Positions 42,971 through 51,178 of a DNA stretch of 62,083 nt are shown here, in pieces; position 1 is the first letter of the stretch; each line of letters starts with the position of its first letter. The stretch is from positions 1 to 62,083 of the forward strand of contig CAJUAA010000023.1 of the NCBI GenBank assembly GCA_910584205.1. Direction: 5' to 3'. The notes under the pieces are model-generated. The model did no database searches. It saw only the letters and a list, made by a program, of their open reading frames with translations, and was not told the DNA's origin. Origin of the DNA: an uncultured Lachnospiraceae bacterium (GTDB lineage Bacteria > Bacillota > Clostridia > Lachnospirales > Lachnospiraceae). The position numbers were made by a program, and so were the translations under genes.

Positions 42971-43000
42971 GAGAGGCGTACGTGGGCACGCCTCTTTCTT
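42971..43000 (+). terminator. Attenuator of the lysine riboswitch
   Basis: AGAGGCGT (42972-42979) pairs with ACGCCTCT (42988-42995), then TTCTT. It lies about 40 bases before the dapA start and is the regulated terminator. Confidence 0.85.
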
Positions 43001-43037
43001 GCATTTTTGAACAAAAGACTACCAGGAGGAGAGAATT

Positions 43038-43928
43038 ATGTCGATTTTTACAGGTGCGGGAGTTGCCATTGTAACTCCGATGACAGAGACCGGTGCGGTG
43101 AATTATCCGAAGCTTGCAGAGCTTCTGGAATTTCAGATCGCCAACGGAACGGACAGCATTATTATCTGCGGGACCACCGGCGAGGCTTCCACGCTGTCCC
43201 ATGAGGAACATCTTGAGGTGATCCGTTTTGCCATTGAAAAGGTGGCGAAGAGGATCCCGGTCATTGCGGGGACCGGTTCCAACTGTACGGAGACGGCGGT
43301 CTACCTGTCTCAGGAAGCGGAAAAATACGGCGCGGACGGCCTGCTGCTGGTGACGCCGTATTACAATAAAGCCACCCAGAAGGGGCTGATTGCGCATTTT
43401 ACGAAGATTGCGGAATCTGTAAAGATTCCGGTGGTCCTGTACAATATCCAGAGCCGTACCGGCGTCAATATCACGCCGGAGACACTGGCGTATCTGGCGA
43501 AGAACGTGGAAAACATCGTGGCGGTAAAGGAAGCCAGCGGCAATATCTCCCAGGTGGCGAAGATCGCCAGCCTGTGCGGCGACAGCCTGGATATCTATTC
43601 CGGCAACGACGACCAGATCGTGCCGCTTCTGTCCCTGGGCGGAAAGGGCGTGATCTCCGTGCTGTCCAACATTGCGCCCAGAGAGACCCATGAGATTGTA
43701 GCGAAGTTCATGGAAGGGGATGTGGCGGGAAGCGCGGCGCTTCAGCTGAAGGCGATTCCGCTGATCGATCAGCTGTTCTGTGAGGTGAATCCGATCCCTG
43801 TGAAGGCGGCGCTGAACCTGATGGGCTTTGAAGCGGGGCCGCTTCGGATGCCGCTTACTACCATGGAAGAAGCGCATCAGAAGAACCTGAAGGCAGCTAT
43901 GGTGGACTTTGGACTGAAGGTACAGTAA
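43038..43928 (+). CDS. dapA: 4-hydroxy-tetrahydrodipicolinate synthase
   Basis: A 296-residue class I aldolase. It carries FTGAGVAIVTPMT, the substrate motif GTTGEASTL, the catalytic Tyr135 (VLYNIQSRTG) and the Schiff-base Lys164 in VAVKEASG. It condenses pyruvate with aspartate semialdehyde in the diaminopimelate/lysine pathway. AGGAGGAGAGAATT precedes the ATG. Expression is under the lysine riboswitch. dapB follows after about 100 bases with no promoter or terminator noticed between them. Confidence 0.97.
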   Translation: MSIFTGAGVAIVTPMTETGAVNYPKLAELLEFQIANGTDSIIICGTTGEASTLSHEEHLEVIRFAIEKVAKRIPVIAGTGSNCTETAVYLSQEAEKYGADGLLLVTPYYNKATQKGLIAHFTKIAESVKIPVVLYNIQSRTGVNITPETLAYLAKNVENIVAVKEASGNISQVAKIASLCGDSLDIYSGNDDQIVPLLSLGGKGVISVLSNIAPRETHEIVAKFMEGDVAGSAALQLKAIPLIDQLFCEVNPIPVKAALNLMGFEAGPLRMPLTTMEEAHQKNLKAAMVDFGLKVQ

Positions 43929-44030
43929 TGAAAGGCGTGCCCAGGGCCCTGCGGGCCGGGCAGGCGGGTCCGCATCTGCCGGTACGGAGTGCCTCAGAGC
44001 GGATGCGGAAGTTCAATCAGGAGGGAAAAA

Positions 44031-44795
44031 ATGGTCAAAGTAATCATGCATGGCTGTAACGGCTATATGGGTCAGGTCATTACCGGCCTGATCCGGGAAG
44101 AAGCGGACATGGAGATCGTGGCGGGCATCGATCTTGTGGACTGCAGAGACAACGGGTATCCGGTATATTCCCGCATCCAGGACTGTCAGGTGGAGGCGGA
44201 CGTCATCATCGACTTTGCGTCGGCAAAGGCGACGGACGCGCTTCTTGCGTACGGCAGGGAGAGGAAGATTCCCATGGTCCTGTGTACGACCGGGCTGACG
44301 GAGGAGCAGCTTGCCGCGGTGGAAGAGACGAGCCGGGAGGTGGCGGTTCTCAAGTCCGCCAACATGTCTCTGGGAGTGAACATGCTTTTGAAGCTTCTGA
44401 AGGAGGCGGCGAATATCCTTGCTCCCGCGGGCTTTGATATCGAGATTGTGGAGAAGCACCACAACCGGAAGGTGGACGCGCCCAGCGGAACGGCGCTGGC
44501 GCTGGCGGATTCCATCAACGAGTCTCTGGGAAATGTCTACGAATACAAGTTTGACAGAAGCCGGACCAGGGAAAAGAGAGATAAAAAAGAGATCGGCATC
44601 TCCGCGGTCCGGGGCGGTACGATCGTGGGAGACCATGACGTGATTTTTGCCGGGACCGACGAGGTCGTTACCTTCAGCCACACGGCGTATTCCCGCGCGG
44701 TCTTCGGGAAGGGCGCCGTTCAGGCGGCGAAATTCCTTGCAGGGAAGTCGGCGGGGCGTTATGAAATGAGCCATGTAATCGAAGCGCAGTCATAA
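44031..44795 (+). CDS. dapB: 4-hydroxy-tetrahydrodipicolinate reductase
   Basis: A 254-residue enzyme. The nucleotide-binding start VIMHGCNGYMGQVI is followed by VDCRDNG, the hinge TTGLTEEQL and the active-site motif EKHHNRKVDAPSGTAL. It reduces the DapA product with NAD(P)H. The start at 44031 follows CAGGAGGGAAAAA; an ATG at 43989 has none. It is probably transcribed with dapA and therefore also lysine-controlled. Confidence 0.97.
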   Translation: MVKVIMHGCNGYMGQVITGLIREEADMEIVAGIDLVDCRDNGYPVYSRIQDCQVEADVIIDFASAKATDALLAYGRERKIPMVLCTTGLTEEQLAAVEETSREVAVLKSANMSLGVNMLLKLLKEAANILAPAGFDIEIVEKHHNRKVDAPSGTALALADSINESLGNVYEYKFDRSRTREKRDKKEIGISAVRGGTIVGDHDVIFAGTDEVVTFSHTAYSRAVFGKGAVQAAKFLAGKSAGRYEMSHVIEAQS

Positions 44796-44894
44796 AAAAA
44801 ATTAAATGCATAAAAATCGGAGAGTTGTCCATATTACTAACAGCAGGTCAAACACTGTTTTTATCTTTAATTTTAATTAAAAGGAGAGACATTT

Positions 44895-45290
44895 ATGAAA
44901 CAGTTCAAGAAGTATTGCATTGGCATGCTGTTGCTGATGACGCTTGTAATGGTCACGGCGTGCGGCAGAGCGAACAACGGAGCTGCCACGGACAACAATG
45001 GGGCTGCCGGTGAAAACGGAACGGGAACGGACGATGGGAATGGGACCGGAACCGGAACGAATGTGGATGATATCCTGTTCGATACCGATGAAGACGGCGT
45101 CTACGACCATACGGACGTGGACGGAGACGGTCTTCTGGAGGAGATCGGGAATGATGCCAATGACGTGGTGGACGATCTGATCAATGATGTGACCGGAGAC
45201 GACACCATGGTAGACGGAAATGTGGACAACAATGGTACGGTAAACGGAACCGGAACCGTGGGCGACGGAGCCGGAACAGACCTGCCGTAA
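44895..45290 (+). CDS. Asp/Gly/Asn-rich lipoprotein with DxDxDG loops
   Basis: A 131-residue lipoprotein. The signal ends in the lipobox VTAC, with the lipidated cysteine at residue 23. The mature protein is low-complexity, rich in Asn, Gly, Thr and Asp, and very acidic. Residues 63-79 hold two calcium-loop-like motifs, DTDEDG and DVDGDG, like those in dockerin or thrombospondin type 3 repeats. AAAAGGAGAGAC precedes the start and a terminator follows. Function is unknown; a calcium-binding surface spacer is a guess. Confidence 0.75.
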   Translation: MKQFKKYCIGMLLLMTLVMVTACGRANNGAATDNNGAAGENGTGTDDGNGTGTGTNVDDILFDTDEDGVYDHTDVDGDGLLEEIGNDANDVVDDLINDVTGDDTMVDGNVDNNGTVNGTGTVGDGAGTDLP

Positions 45291-45293
45291 ACG

Positions 45294-45325
45294 AACGGGG
45301 GCTGCCAGACGGGCGGCCCCCGTTT
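45294..45325 (+). terminator. Intrinsic terminator of the lipoprotein gene
   Basis: AACGGGGGC (45294-45302) pairs with GCCCCCGTT (45316-45324), then T. It lies directly behind the lipoprotein stop. Confidence 0.8.
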
Positions 45326-45359
45326 CAACGATACCCATACGCACAGGGAAGGAAGACAG

Positions 45360-46145
45360 ATGGAATTTCGGCCATGTATTGATATACATAATGGAAAAGT
45401 AAAGCAGATCGTCGGCGGAAGCCTGAAGGATGCGGGCAGCCGGGCAGAGGAGAATTTTGTGTCTGAGCAGGACGCGGCGTTTTATGCGCGGTTTTACCGG
45501 GAGAGCGGTATCCGGGGCGGACACATCATCCTGCTGAACAAAGAAGGATCGGAGTTTTATGAGGCGACGAAGAGCCAGGCGCTTCTGGCGCTTGCGGAAT
45601 ATCCGGGAGGCCTGCAGGTGGGGGGAGGCATCCGCGACGACAATGCCGCGGAATATCTGGAGGCTGGGGCCAGCCATGTGATCGTCACCTCCTATGTATT
45701 CCGGGACGGAGCAGTGGACTGGGACCGTCTTCACCGGATCCGAAAGGAGGCGGGCAGGGAACGTCTGGTGCTGGATTTAAGCTGCCGCAGAAGGGGCGGG
45801 GAATATTATATCGTGACGGACCGCTGGCAGAAGTTCACGGATGTGGCGCTGTCTGCGGCCGTGCTGGACGAGCTGGCCGGATTCTGCGCGGAGTTTCTGG
45901 TCCACGCGGTGGATGTGGAAGGAAAGGCGCGGGGGATCGAGGAACCGCTGGCGCGCCTTCTGGGAGACTGGGGAGGGATTCCGGTTACCTATGCGGGCGG
46001 TGTGGGAAGCTTTGAGGATCTTGCAAAACTGAAGGAGCTTGGCCGGGGGCGGCTCCATGTGACCATCGGCAGCGCGCTGGATCTGTTCGGCGGAGAAATG
46101 AATTACGAAGAGGTTGTGAAATTCGTTGCAGGATCGCCAAAATAA
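45360..46145 (+). CDS. Eukaryote-type ProFAR isomerase (HisA-like)
   Basis: A 261-residue TIM barrel starting FRPCIDIHNGKVKQIVGGSL, with GGLQVGGGIRDDNA and TYAGGVGSFEDLAKL phosphate-binding loops. These and the overall layout resemble the fungal/plant HIS6 type of HisA and not the common bacterial one (which begins with ..PAIDL..GK.VRL). It should convert ProFAR to PRFAR in histidine synthesis. No other his gene is nearby. AGGGAAGGAAGACAG precedes the ATG. The next promoter overlaps its end. Confidence 0.85.
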   Translation: MEFRPCIDIHNGKVKQIVGGSLKDAGSRAEENFVSEQDAAFYARFYRESGIRGGHIILLNKEGSEFYEATKSQALLALAEYPGGLQVGGGIRDDNAAEYLEAGASHVIVTSYVFRDGAVDWDRLHRIRKEAGRERLVLDLSCRRRGGEYYIVTDRWQKFTDVALSAAVLDELAGFCAEFLVHAVDVEGKARGIEEPLARLLGDWGGIPVTYAGGVGSFEDLAKLKELGRGRLHVTIGSALDLFGGEMNYEEVVKFVAGSPK

Positions 46146-46154
46146 TGGTATGAT
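46126..46154 (+). promoter_or_regulatory. Sigma-A promoter of hpf
   Basis: TTGCAG (46126-46131) and TATGAT (46149-46154) with a 17-base spacer, overlapping the end of the HisA-like gene. Confidence 0.65.
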
Positions 46155-46231
46155 AAAGACAGGCATCCCATGCGCGGGGGTATCGAAAAAGAAGCGCAGG
46201 GATGCAGAATAAAAAGCAAAGGAGTGGTTCT

Positions 46232-46756
46232 ATGCGTTACATTATCAGTGGGAAAAATATTGACATTACAGATGGCCTTCGGTCGGCGGTGATGGACAAA
46301 CTGAAAAAGCTGGAGCGCTATTTTACTCCTGATACGGAAGTGCATGTGACTTTGAGCGTGGAGAAGGAACGTCAGAAGATCGAAGTGACGATTCCGGTAA
46401 AAGGGAACATTATCCGGTCAGAGCAGTCAAGTACGGACATGTATGTGTCCATTGATCTGGTGGAGGAAGTGATCGAACGCCAGCTTCGGAAGTACAAGAA
46501 CAAGCTGATTGCAAGACAGCAGGGGGGCGGAAATTTCCAGAAAGAATTTATGGAAAAGGATTCGGAGGATCAGGAGGTTAAGATCATCCGGAGCAAGAAG
46601 TTTGACATCAAGCCCATGTATCCGGAGGATGCCTGTGTGCAGATGGAGCTTTTGGGACATGCCTTCTTTGCCTTTGTGAATGCCGAGACGGATGAGATCA
46701 ATGTGGTATACAAGAGAAAGGGCGGCACCTACGGGATTCTGGAGCCCGATTTATAA
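46232..46756 (+). CDS. hpf: Long-form ribosome hibernation promoting factor
   Basis: A 174-residue protein with the N-terminal HPF/RaiA fold (MRYIISGKNIDITDGLR, KLERYF) and a C-terminal dimerisation domain (residues ~118-174, KKFDIKPMYPEDACVQMELLGH). The long form, found in Firmicutes, alone drives 70S ribosomes into inactive 100S dimers in stationary phase. AAAGGAGTGG precedes the ATG. It has its own promoter and a hairpin behind it. Confidence 0.96.
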   Translation: MRYIISGKNIDITDGLRSAVMDKLKKLERYFTPDTEVHVTLSVEKERQKIEVTIPVKGNIIRSEQSSTDMYVSIDLVEEVIERQLRKYKNKLIARQQGGGNFQKEFMEKDSEDQEVKIIRSKKFDIKPMYPEDACVQMELLGHAFFAFVNAETDEINVVYKRKGGTYGILEPDL

Positions 46757-46791
46757 AAATTGCATAAAAATAACGGTTTGGAAAGCCGGTG

Positions 46792-46822
46792 TGGGATTTG
46801 GCATTTGCCAAATCCCATATTT
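46792..46822 (+). terminator. Hairpin behind hpf
   Basis: TGGGATTTGGCA (46792-46803) pairs perfectly with TGCCAAATCCCA (46806-46817), followed by TATTT. The secA -35 region overlaps the right arm, so the same bases serve as a terminator and as part of the secA promoter region. Confidence 0.65.
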
Positions 46823-46832
46823 GTGCTATAAT
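46804..46832 (+). promoter_or_regulatory. Extended -10 promoter of secA
   Basis: TATAAT (46827-46832) is preceded by TGC (extended -10) and has TTTGCC 17 bases upstream. It lies 55 bases before the secA ATG. Confidence 0.6.
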
Positions 46833-46887
46833 AACAGATATGTTGCCTGAAAAAGGCAGTCCATTGAACATTGGATAGGAGAATAGC

Positions 46888-49452
46888 ATGAAGATATTTG
46901 ACAAACTGTTCGGGACTCACAGCGAACGGGAGCTGAAGCTGATCCATCCGGTCATTGACCGAATCGAGGAGCTGCGTCCCGCCATGCAGGCGCTTGGCGA
47001 CGAGGAGCTGCGGGACAAGACAAAAGAGTACAGGCAGAGGCTCTCGGAAGGAACCTCTCTGGACGACCTGCTTCCGGAAGCATTTGCAACGGTCCGGGAG
47101 GCGGCAAGGCGTGTATTGGGGATGGAGCATTACCGGGTGCAGCTCATCGGCGGCATGATCCTGCATCAGGGGCGTATCGCGGAGATGCGTACCGGTGAAG
47201 GAAAGACGCTGGTATCCACGCTTCCGGCTTATCTGAACGCGCTGGAAGGCAAAGGCGTCCATGTGGTCACGGTTAATGATTATCTGGCGAACCGTGACGC
47301 GGAGTGGATGGGAAAGGTACACGAGTTCCTGGGCCTGACCGTGGGCGTGGTGCTGAACAGCTCCACCAAGGAAGAGCGCCGTGCGGCATATGGCTGCGAT
47401 ATTACCTATATCACAAACAACGAGCTGGGTTTTGACTATCTGCGCGACAACATGGTCATCTACAAAAACCAGCTGGTGCAACGGGATCTGCATTACGCCA
47501 TTATCGATGAGATCGACTCGATCCTGATCGACGAAGCCCGCACGCCGCTGATTATCTCCGGCCAGAGCGGCAAGTCCACGAAGCTGTATGAGCTCTGCGA
47601 TTATGTGGCGCATACATTGAAGCGAGGGGAAGCCAGCAAGGAATTTTCCAAAATGGATGCCATCATGGGAGAAGAAATCGAAGAGACCGGCGATTTCATT
47701 GTCAATGAGAAGGACAAGATCGTCCATTTGACGGCGGACGGCATTAAAAAAGTAGAACAGTATTTCAAGATCGAGAATCTGGCGGACCCGGAGAATCTGG
47801 AGATCCAGCACAATATGGAGCTGGCACTGCGCGCCAATAATCTGATGTTCCGCGATCAGGATTATGTGGTGAAGGACGACCAGATCTTCATCGTGGATGA
47901 GTTTACCGGGCGCATCATGCCGGGTCGGCGTTATTCGGACGGCCTGCATCAGGCCATTGAGGCAAAGGAGCATGTGAAGGTCAAGAGGGAGAGCAAGACG
48001 CTTGCCAACATTACCTTCCAGAATTTCTTCAACAAATATGCCAAGAAATGCGGCATGACCGGTACGGCGCTGACGGAGGAGAAGGAGTTCCGGGCCATTT
48101 ATGGTATGGATGTCATCGAGATTCCCACCAACCGTCCGGTGCAGCGTAAGGACCTGCAGGACGCGGTGTACAAGACCCGTAAGGAAAAGCTGTTTGCGGT
48201 CTGCAACGCCATCGAGGCGGCGCATGCCAAAGGGCAGCCGGTGCTGGTCGGCACGATTACCATCGAGGCGTCCGAGGAGCTGAGCCGGATGCTCACGAAG
48301 CGGGGAATCCGGCATGAGGTGCTGAATGCCAAGTTCCATGAGCGTGAGGCGGAGATCGTGGCTCTTGCAGGACAGCACGGCGCGGTGACCATTGCCACCA
48401 ACATGGCGGGCCGCGGTACGGATATCCAGCTGGACGAGGAAGCAAGAGCGGCAGGCGGACTGAAAATCATCGGTACGGAGCGCCATGAGGCAAGGCGGAT
48501 CGACAATCAGCTTCGCGGACGTTCCGGCCGTCAGGGAGATCCGGGCGAGTCCCGCTTCTACATCTCTCTGGAAGACGATTTGATGCGTCTCTTCGGTTCC
48601 GAGCGGCTCATGAGCATGTTCAACGCTCTGGGAGTGCCGGAAAATGAAGAGATCGAGCATAAGATGCTGACGGATGCCATCGAGAAGGCGCAGATGAAGA
48701 TCGAGCACAACAACTTCGGCATCCGGAAAAACCTGCTGGAATACGATCAGGTCATGAACGAGCAGCGGGAAGTGATTTATGCGGAGCGCCGCCGGGTGCT
48801 GGATGGGGAGAGCATGAGAGACTCCATCTATAAGATGATCTCCGATATTGTGGAAAATGCGGTGGATACGTTCATCGGGGACGATCAGGAGCCGGAGGAA
48901 TGGGATCTGACCGGACTGAATGAGACGCTGGTGCCGGTCATTCCGGTGGAAAACATCACCGTAGAGCGTCTGGACTGTAAGAACAAGGCGGAGATGAAGC
49001 ACGCGCTGAAGCAGGAGGCGACCAGGCTGTACGAATCGAAGGAGGCGGAATTCCCCAACGCGGAGCTGATCCGTGAACTGGAGCGCGTATTCCTTTTGAA
49101 AACCATAGACAGAAAATGGATGAACCATATCGACGATATGGAGCAGCTTCGTCAGGGAATCGGCCTGCAGGCCTATGGACAGAGAGATCCGCTGGTGGAA
49201 TACAAGATGAGCGGATATGAGATGTTTGAGGCCATGACCAGCAGTATTCAGGAGGACACGGTCCGAATCCTGATGCATATCCGCGTGGAAGAGAAGGCGG
49301 AGCGCGAAGAAGTAGCGAAGGTAACCGGCACCAACAAGGACGATTCCCTTGGCAGGAAGCCGGTTCAGAGGGTGGCACAGAAGGTCTATCCCAATGACCC
49401 GTGCCCCTGCGGCAGCGGCAAAAAATACAAGCAGTGCTGCGGCCGGAAATAA
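46888..49452 (+). CDS. secA: Preprotein translocase ATPase SecA
   Basis: An 854-residue SecA. Walker A is RTGEGKT with its glycine at residue 103, the DEAD-like box is IDEIDSILIDEARTPLIISG, and the second motor domain contains TNMAGRGTDIQL and GRSGRQGDPG. The C-terminus has the zinc/SecB-type motif CPCGSGKKYKQCCG. It powers export of unfolded preproteins through SecYEG. AGGAGAATAGC precedes the ATG. A repeat and hairpin element separates it from prfB. Confidence 0.98.
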   Translation: MKIFDKLFGTHSERELKLIHPVIDRIEELRPAMQALGDEELRDKTKEYRQRLSEGTSLDDLLPEAFATVREAARRVLGMEHYRVQLIGGMILHQGRIAEMRTGEGKTLVSTLPAYLNALEGKGVHVVTVNDYLANRDAEWMGKVHEFLGLTVGVVLNSSTKEERRAAYGCDITYITNNELGFDYLRDNMVIYKNQLVQRDLHYAIIDEIDSILIDEARTPLIISGQSGKSTKLYELCDYVAHTLKRGEASKEFSKMDAIMGEEIEETGDFIVNEKDKIVHLTADGIKKVEQYFKIENLADPENLEIQHNMELALRANNLMFRDQDYVVKDDQIFIVDEFTGRIMPGRRYSDGLHQAIEAKEHVKVKRESKTLANITFQNFFNKYAKKCGMTGTALTEEKEFRAIYGMDVIEIPTNRPVQRKDLQDAVYKTRKEKLFAVCNAIEAAHAKGQPVLVGTITIEASEELSRMLTKRGIRHEVLNAKFHEREAEIVALAGQHGAVTIATNMAGRGTDIQLDEEARAAGGLKIIGTERHEARRIDNQLRGRSGRQGDPGESRFYISLEDDLMRLFGSERLMSMFNALGVPENEEIEHKMLTDAIEKAQMKIEHNNFGIRKNLLEYDQVMNEQREVIYAERRRVLDGESMRDSIYKMISDIVENAVDTFIGDDQEPEEWDLTGLNETLVPVIPVENITVERLDCKNKAEMKHALKQEATRLYESKEAEFPNAELIRELERVFLLKTIDRKWMNHIDDMEQLRQGIGLQAYGQRDPLVEYKMSGYEMFEAMTSSIQEDTVRILMHIRVEEKAEREEVAKVTGTNKDDSLGRKPVQRVAQKVYPNDPCPCGSGKKYKQCCGRK

Positions 49453-49465
49453 AACAATCGCATGT

Positions 49466-49590
49466 GAGAGGCATATGCGGAACTAAAACAGCATATGCCC
49501 GAACAATGTACAGATCGATTTTCGGACACGAATGTGTCAGAAAACCGATCTCCCATCCGTGCGGTGCGAGAGGCATATGCGGAACTAAAA
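49466..49590 (+). repeat. Direct-repeat and hairpin element between secA and prfB
   Basis: A 23-base sequence beginning GAGAGGCATATGCGG occurs twice, at 49466-49488 and 49568-49590. Copy 1 can form a hairpin with GCATATGCC at 49491-49499. Between the copies lies a long hairpin (49513-49529 with 49534-49550, 15 of 17 positions paired, loop GAAT). Copy 2 holds the same GGCATATGC and could compete for 49491-49499. It ends about 20 bases before the prfB start, so it is either a small repeat element or a structured leader. Confidence 0.6.
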
Positions 49591-49609
49591 TAAGAAAGAA
49601 GGTGTCGTT

Positions 49610-50726
49610 GTGGTAGAACTGGATCAGTTCAAATATACACTGAACAACTATGCACAGCCCTTGACAGAATTAAGGGATTCACTTTAACCTGGCTGGAAAG
49701 ACGCTCAGGATTGAAGAACTGGAAAAAGAGATGGAGGCGCCCGGCTACTGGGATGATGTAGAGCGTTCCCAGGCGGGTATGAAGGAGTTAAACAGCCTCA
49801 AGGAAGAAAAAGAGAGTTTTGAGAGCCTGCAGGGGCAGTACGAGGATATTGAGACTCTGCTGGAGATGGGATATGAGGAGAATGACGCTTCCCTGATCCC
49901 GGAGATCCAGGAAGAACTGGACAGCTTTGTGGAAAAGCTGGAAGCCATGCGTATCCGGACGCTGCTGTCCGGGGAATACGACGGAAATAATGCGATCCTG
50001 AAGCTCAACGCAGGGGCCGGAGGAACGGAAAGCTGCGACTGGGCGGGCATGCTGTACCGGATGTATACCCGCTGGGCGGAGCGGAAAGGATTTTCCGTGG
50101 AAGTCCTTGACTATCTGGACGGGGATGAGGCCGGCATCAAATCGGTGACCTTCCAGGTCAACGGGGAGAATGCCTATGGCTATCTGAAGTCCGAAAAGGG
50201 TGTGCACCGCCTGGTGAGGATTTCGCCCTTCAATGCACAGGGAAAAAGACAGACGTCCTTTGTTTCTCTGGACGTCATGCCGGATATCGAAGATGATATT
50301 GATATTGAGATCAATCCGGACGATCTGCGTGTGGACACGTATCGTTCCAGCGGCGCCGGCGGACAGCATATCAATAAGACGTCATCCGCCATCCGGATCA
50401 CCCATATTCCTACGGGAATCGTGGTGCAGTGCCAGAATGAGCGGTCTCAGCACCAGAACAAGGATAAGGCCATGCAGATGCTGAAGGCGAAGCTGTATCT
50501 TCTGGAGCAGCAGAAGCAGGCGGAGAAGCTGTCCGGCATCCGCGGGGAAGTGAGCGATATCGCCTGGGGCAATCAGATCCGTTCCTATGTCATGCAGCCG
50601 TATACGATGGTGAAGGATCACCGGACCAGTGCGGAAGTCAGCAATGTGGACGGGGTCATGGACGGGAAGATCGATCCGTTTATCAACGCATATCTGAAAT
50701 GGATCAATCTGACGCCGGAGGAGTAA
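49610..50726 (+). CDS. prfB: Peptide chain release factor 2 with programmed +1 frameshift
   Basis: RF2 of 372 residues encoded in two frames: GTG at 49610 through codon 25 (CTT, 49682-49684), then a stop at 49685-49687, with the main frame resuming at 49686. The slip site is CTT TAA C; nearly all RF2 genes use CTT TGA C. An AGGGA stimulatory sequence lies 4 bases upstream of CTT. The peptidyl-hydrolysis motif GGQ is at 250-252, as in other RF2 proteins. It releases peptides at UGA and UAA. AAGAAGGTG precedes the start. Confidence 0.93.
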
Positions 50727-50728
50727 AA

Positions 50729-51172
50729 ATGGCGGAAAAGAGCAAATATTTTGTGATCAGGGAAAAAGCGGTGCCGGAAGTACTGCTGAAGGTCGTGGAA
50801 GCGAAACGGCTTCTGGATTCAGAGCGTGTCCCATCCGTGCAGGAAGCGGTGGACCGGGTCGGCATCAGCAGGAGTTCCTTTTACAAATATCAGAATGATA
50901 TTTTTCCGTTTCATGACGAGGCGAAGGGGAAGACCGTCACCTTCGTCCTGCAGATGGAGGATGAACCGGGGCTTTTGTCTCTGGTGCTGAATAGTGTGGC
51001 GGAATTCGGAGCGAATATTCTGACGATCCACCAGAGTATACCGATCAACGGCGTGGCGTCTTTGACGCTGAGCATCGAAGTGTTACCGACAACCGGAGAC
51101 GTCTCTTCCATGATACAGAAGATCGAGGAGCAGAAGGGCGTTCATTATCTTAAAATATTAGGCAGGGAGTAA
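50729..51172 (+). CDS. ACT-domain protein (UPF0735/PheB-like)
   Basis: A 147-residue protein. The N-terminal ~65 residues hold a helix-turn-helix-like segment (SVQEAVDRVGISRSSFYKY); the C-terminal ~75 are an ACT amino-acid-binding domain (FVLQMEDEPGLLSLVLNSVAEFGANILTIHQ). The start at 50729 follows GGAGGAG, directly at the prfB end. Six bases later homoserine dehydrogenase begins, so it is a likely regulator or allosteric partner of that enzyme; this is inference. In bacilli the same family sits next to phenylalanine genes. Confidence 0.88.
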   Translation: MAEKSKYFVIREKAVPEVLLKVVEAKRLLDSERVPSVQEAVDRVGISRSSFYKYQNDIFPFHDEAKGKTVTFVLQMEDEPGLLSLVLNSVAEFGANILTIHQSIPINGVASLTLSIEVLPTTGDVSSMIQKIEEQKGVHYLKILGRE

Positions 51173-51178
51173 TACCGA

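Noticed and set aside
46729..49278. 849-codon minus-strand frame opposite secA
   Set aside because: Shadow of secA; the opposite strand encodes a complete SecA.
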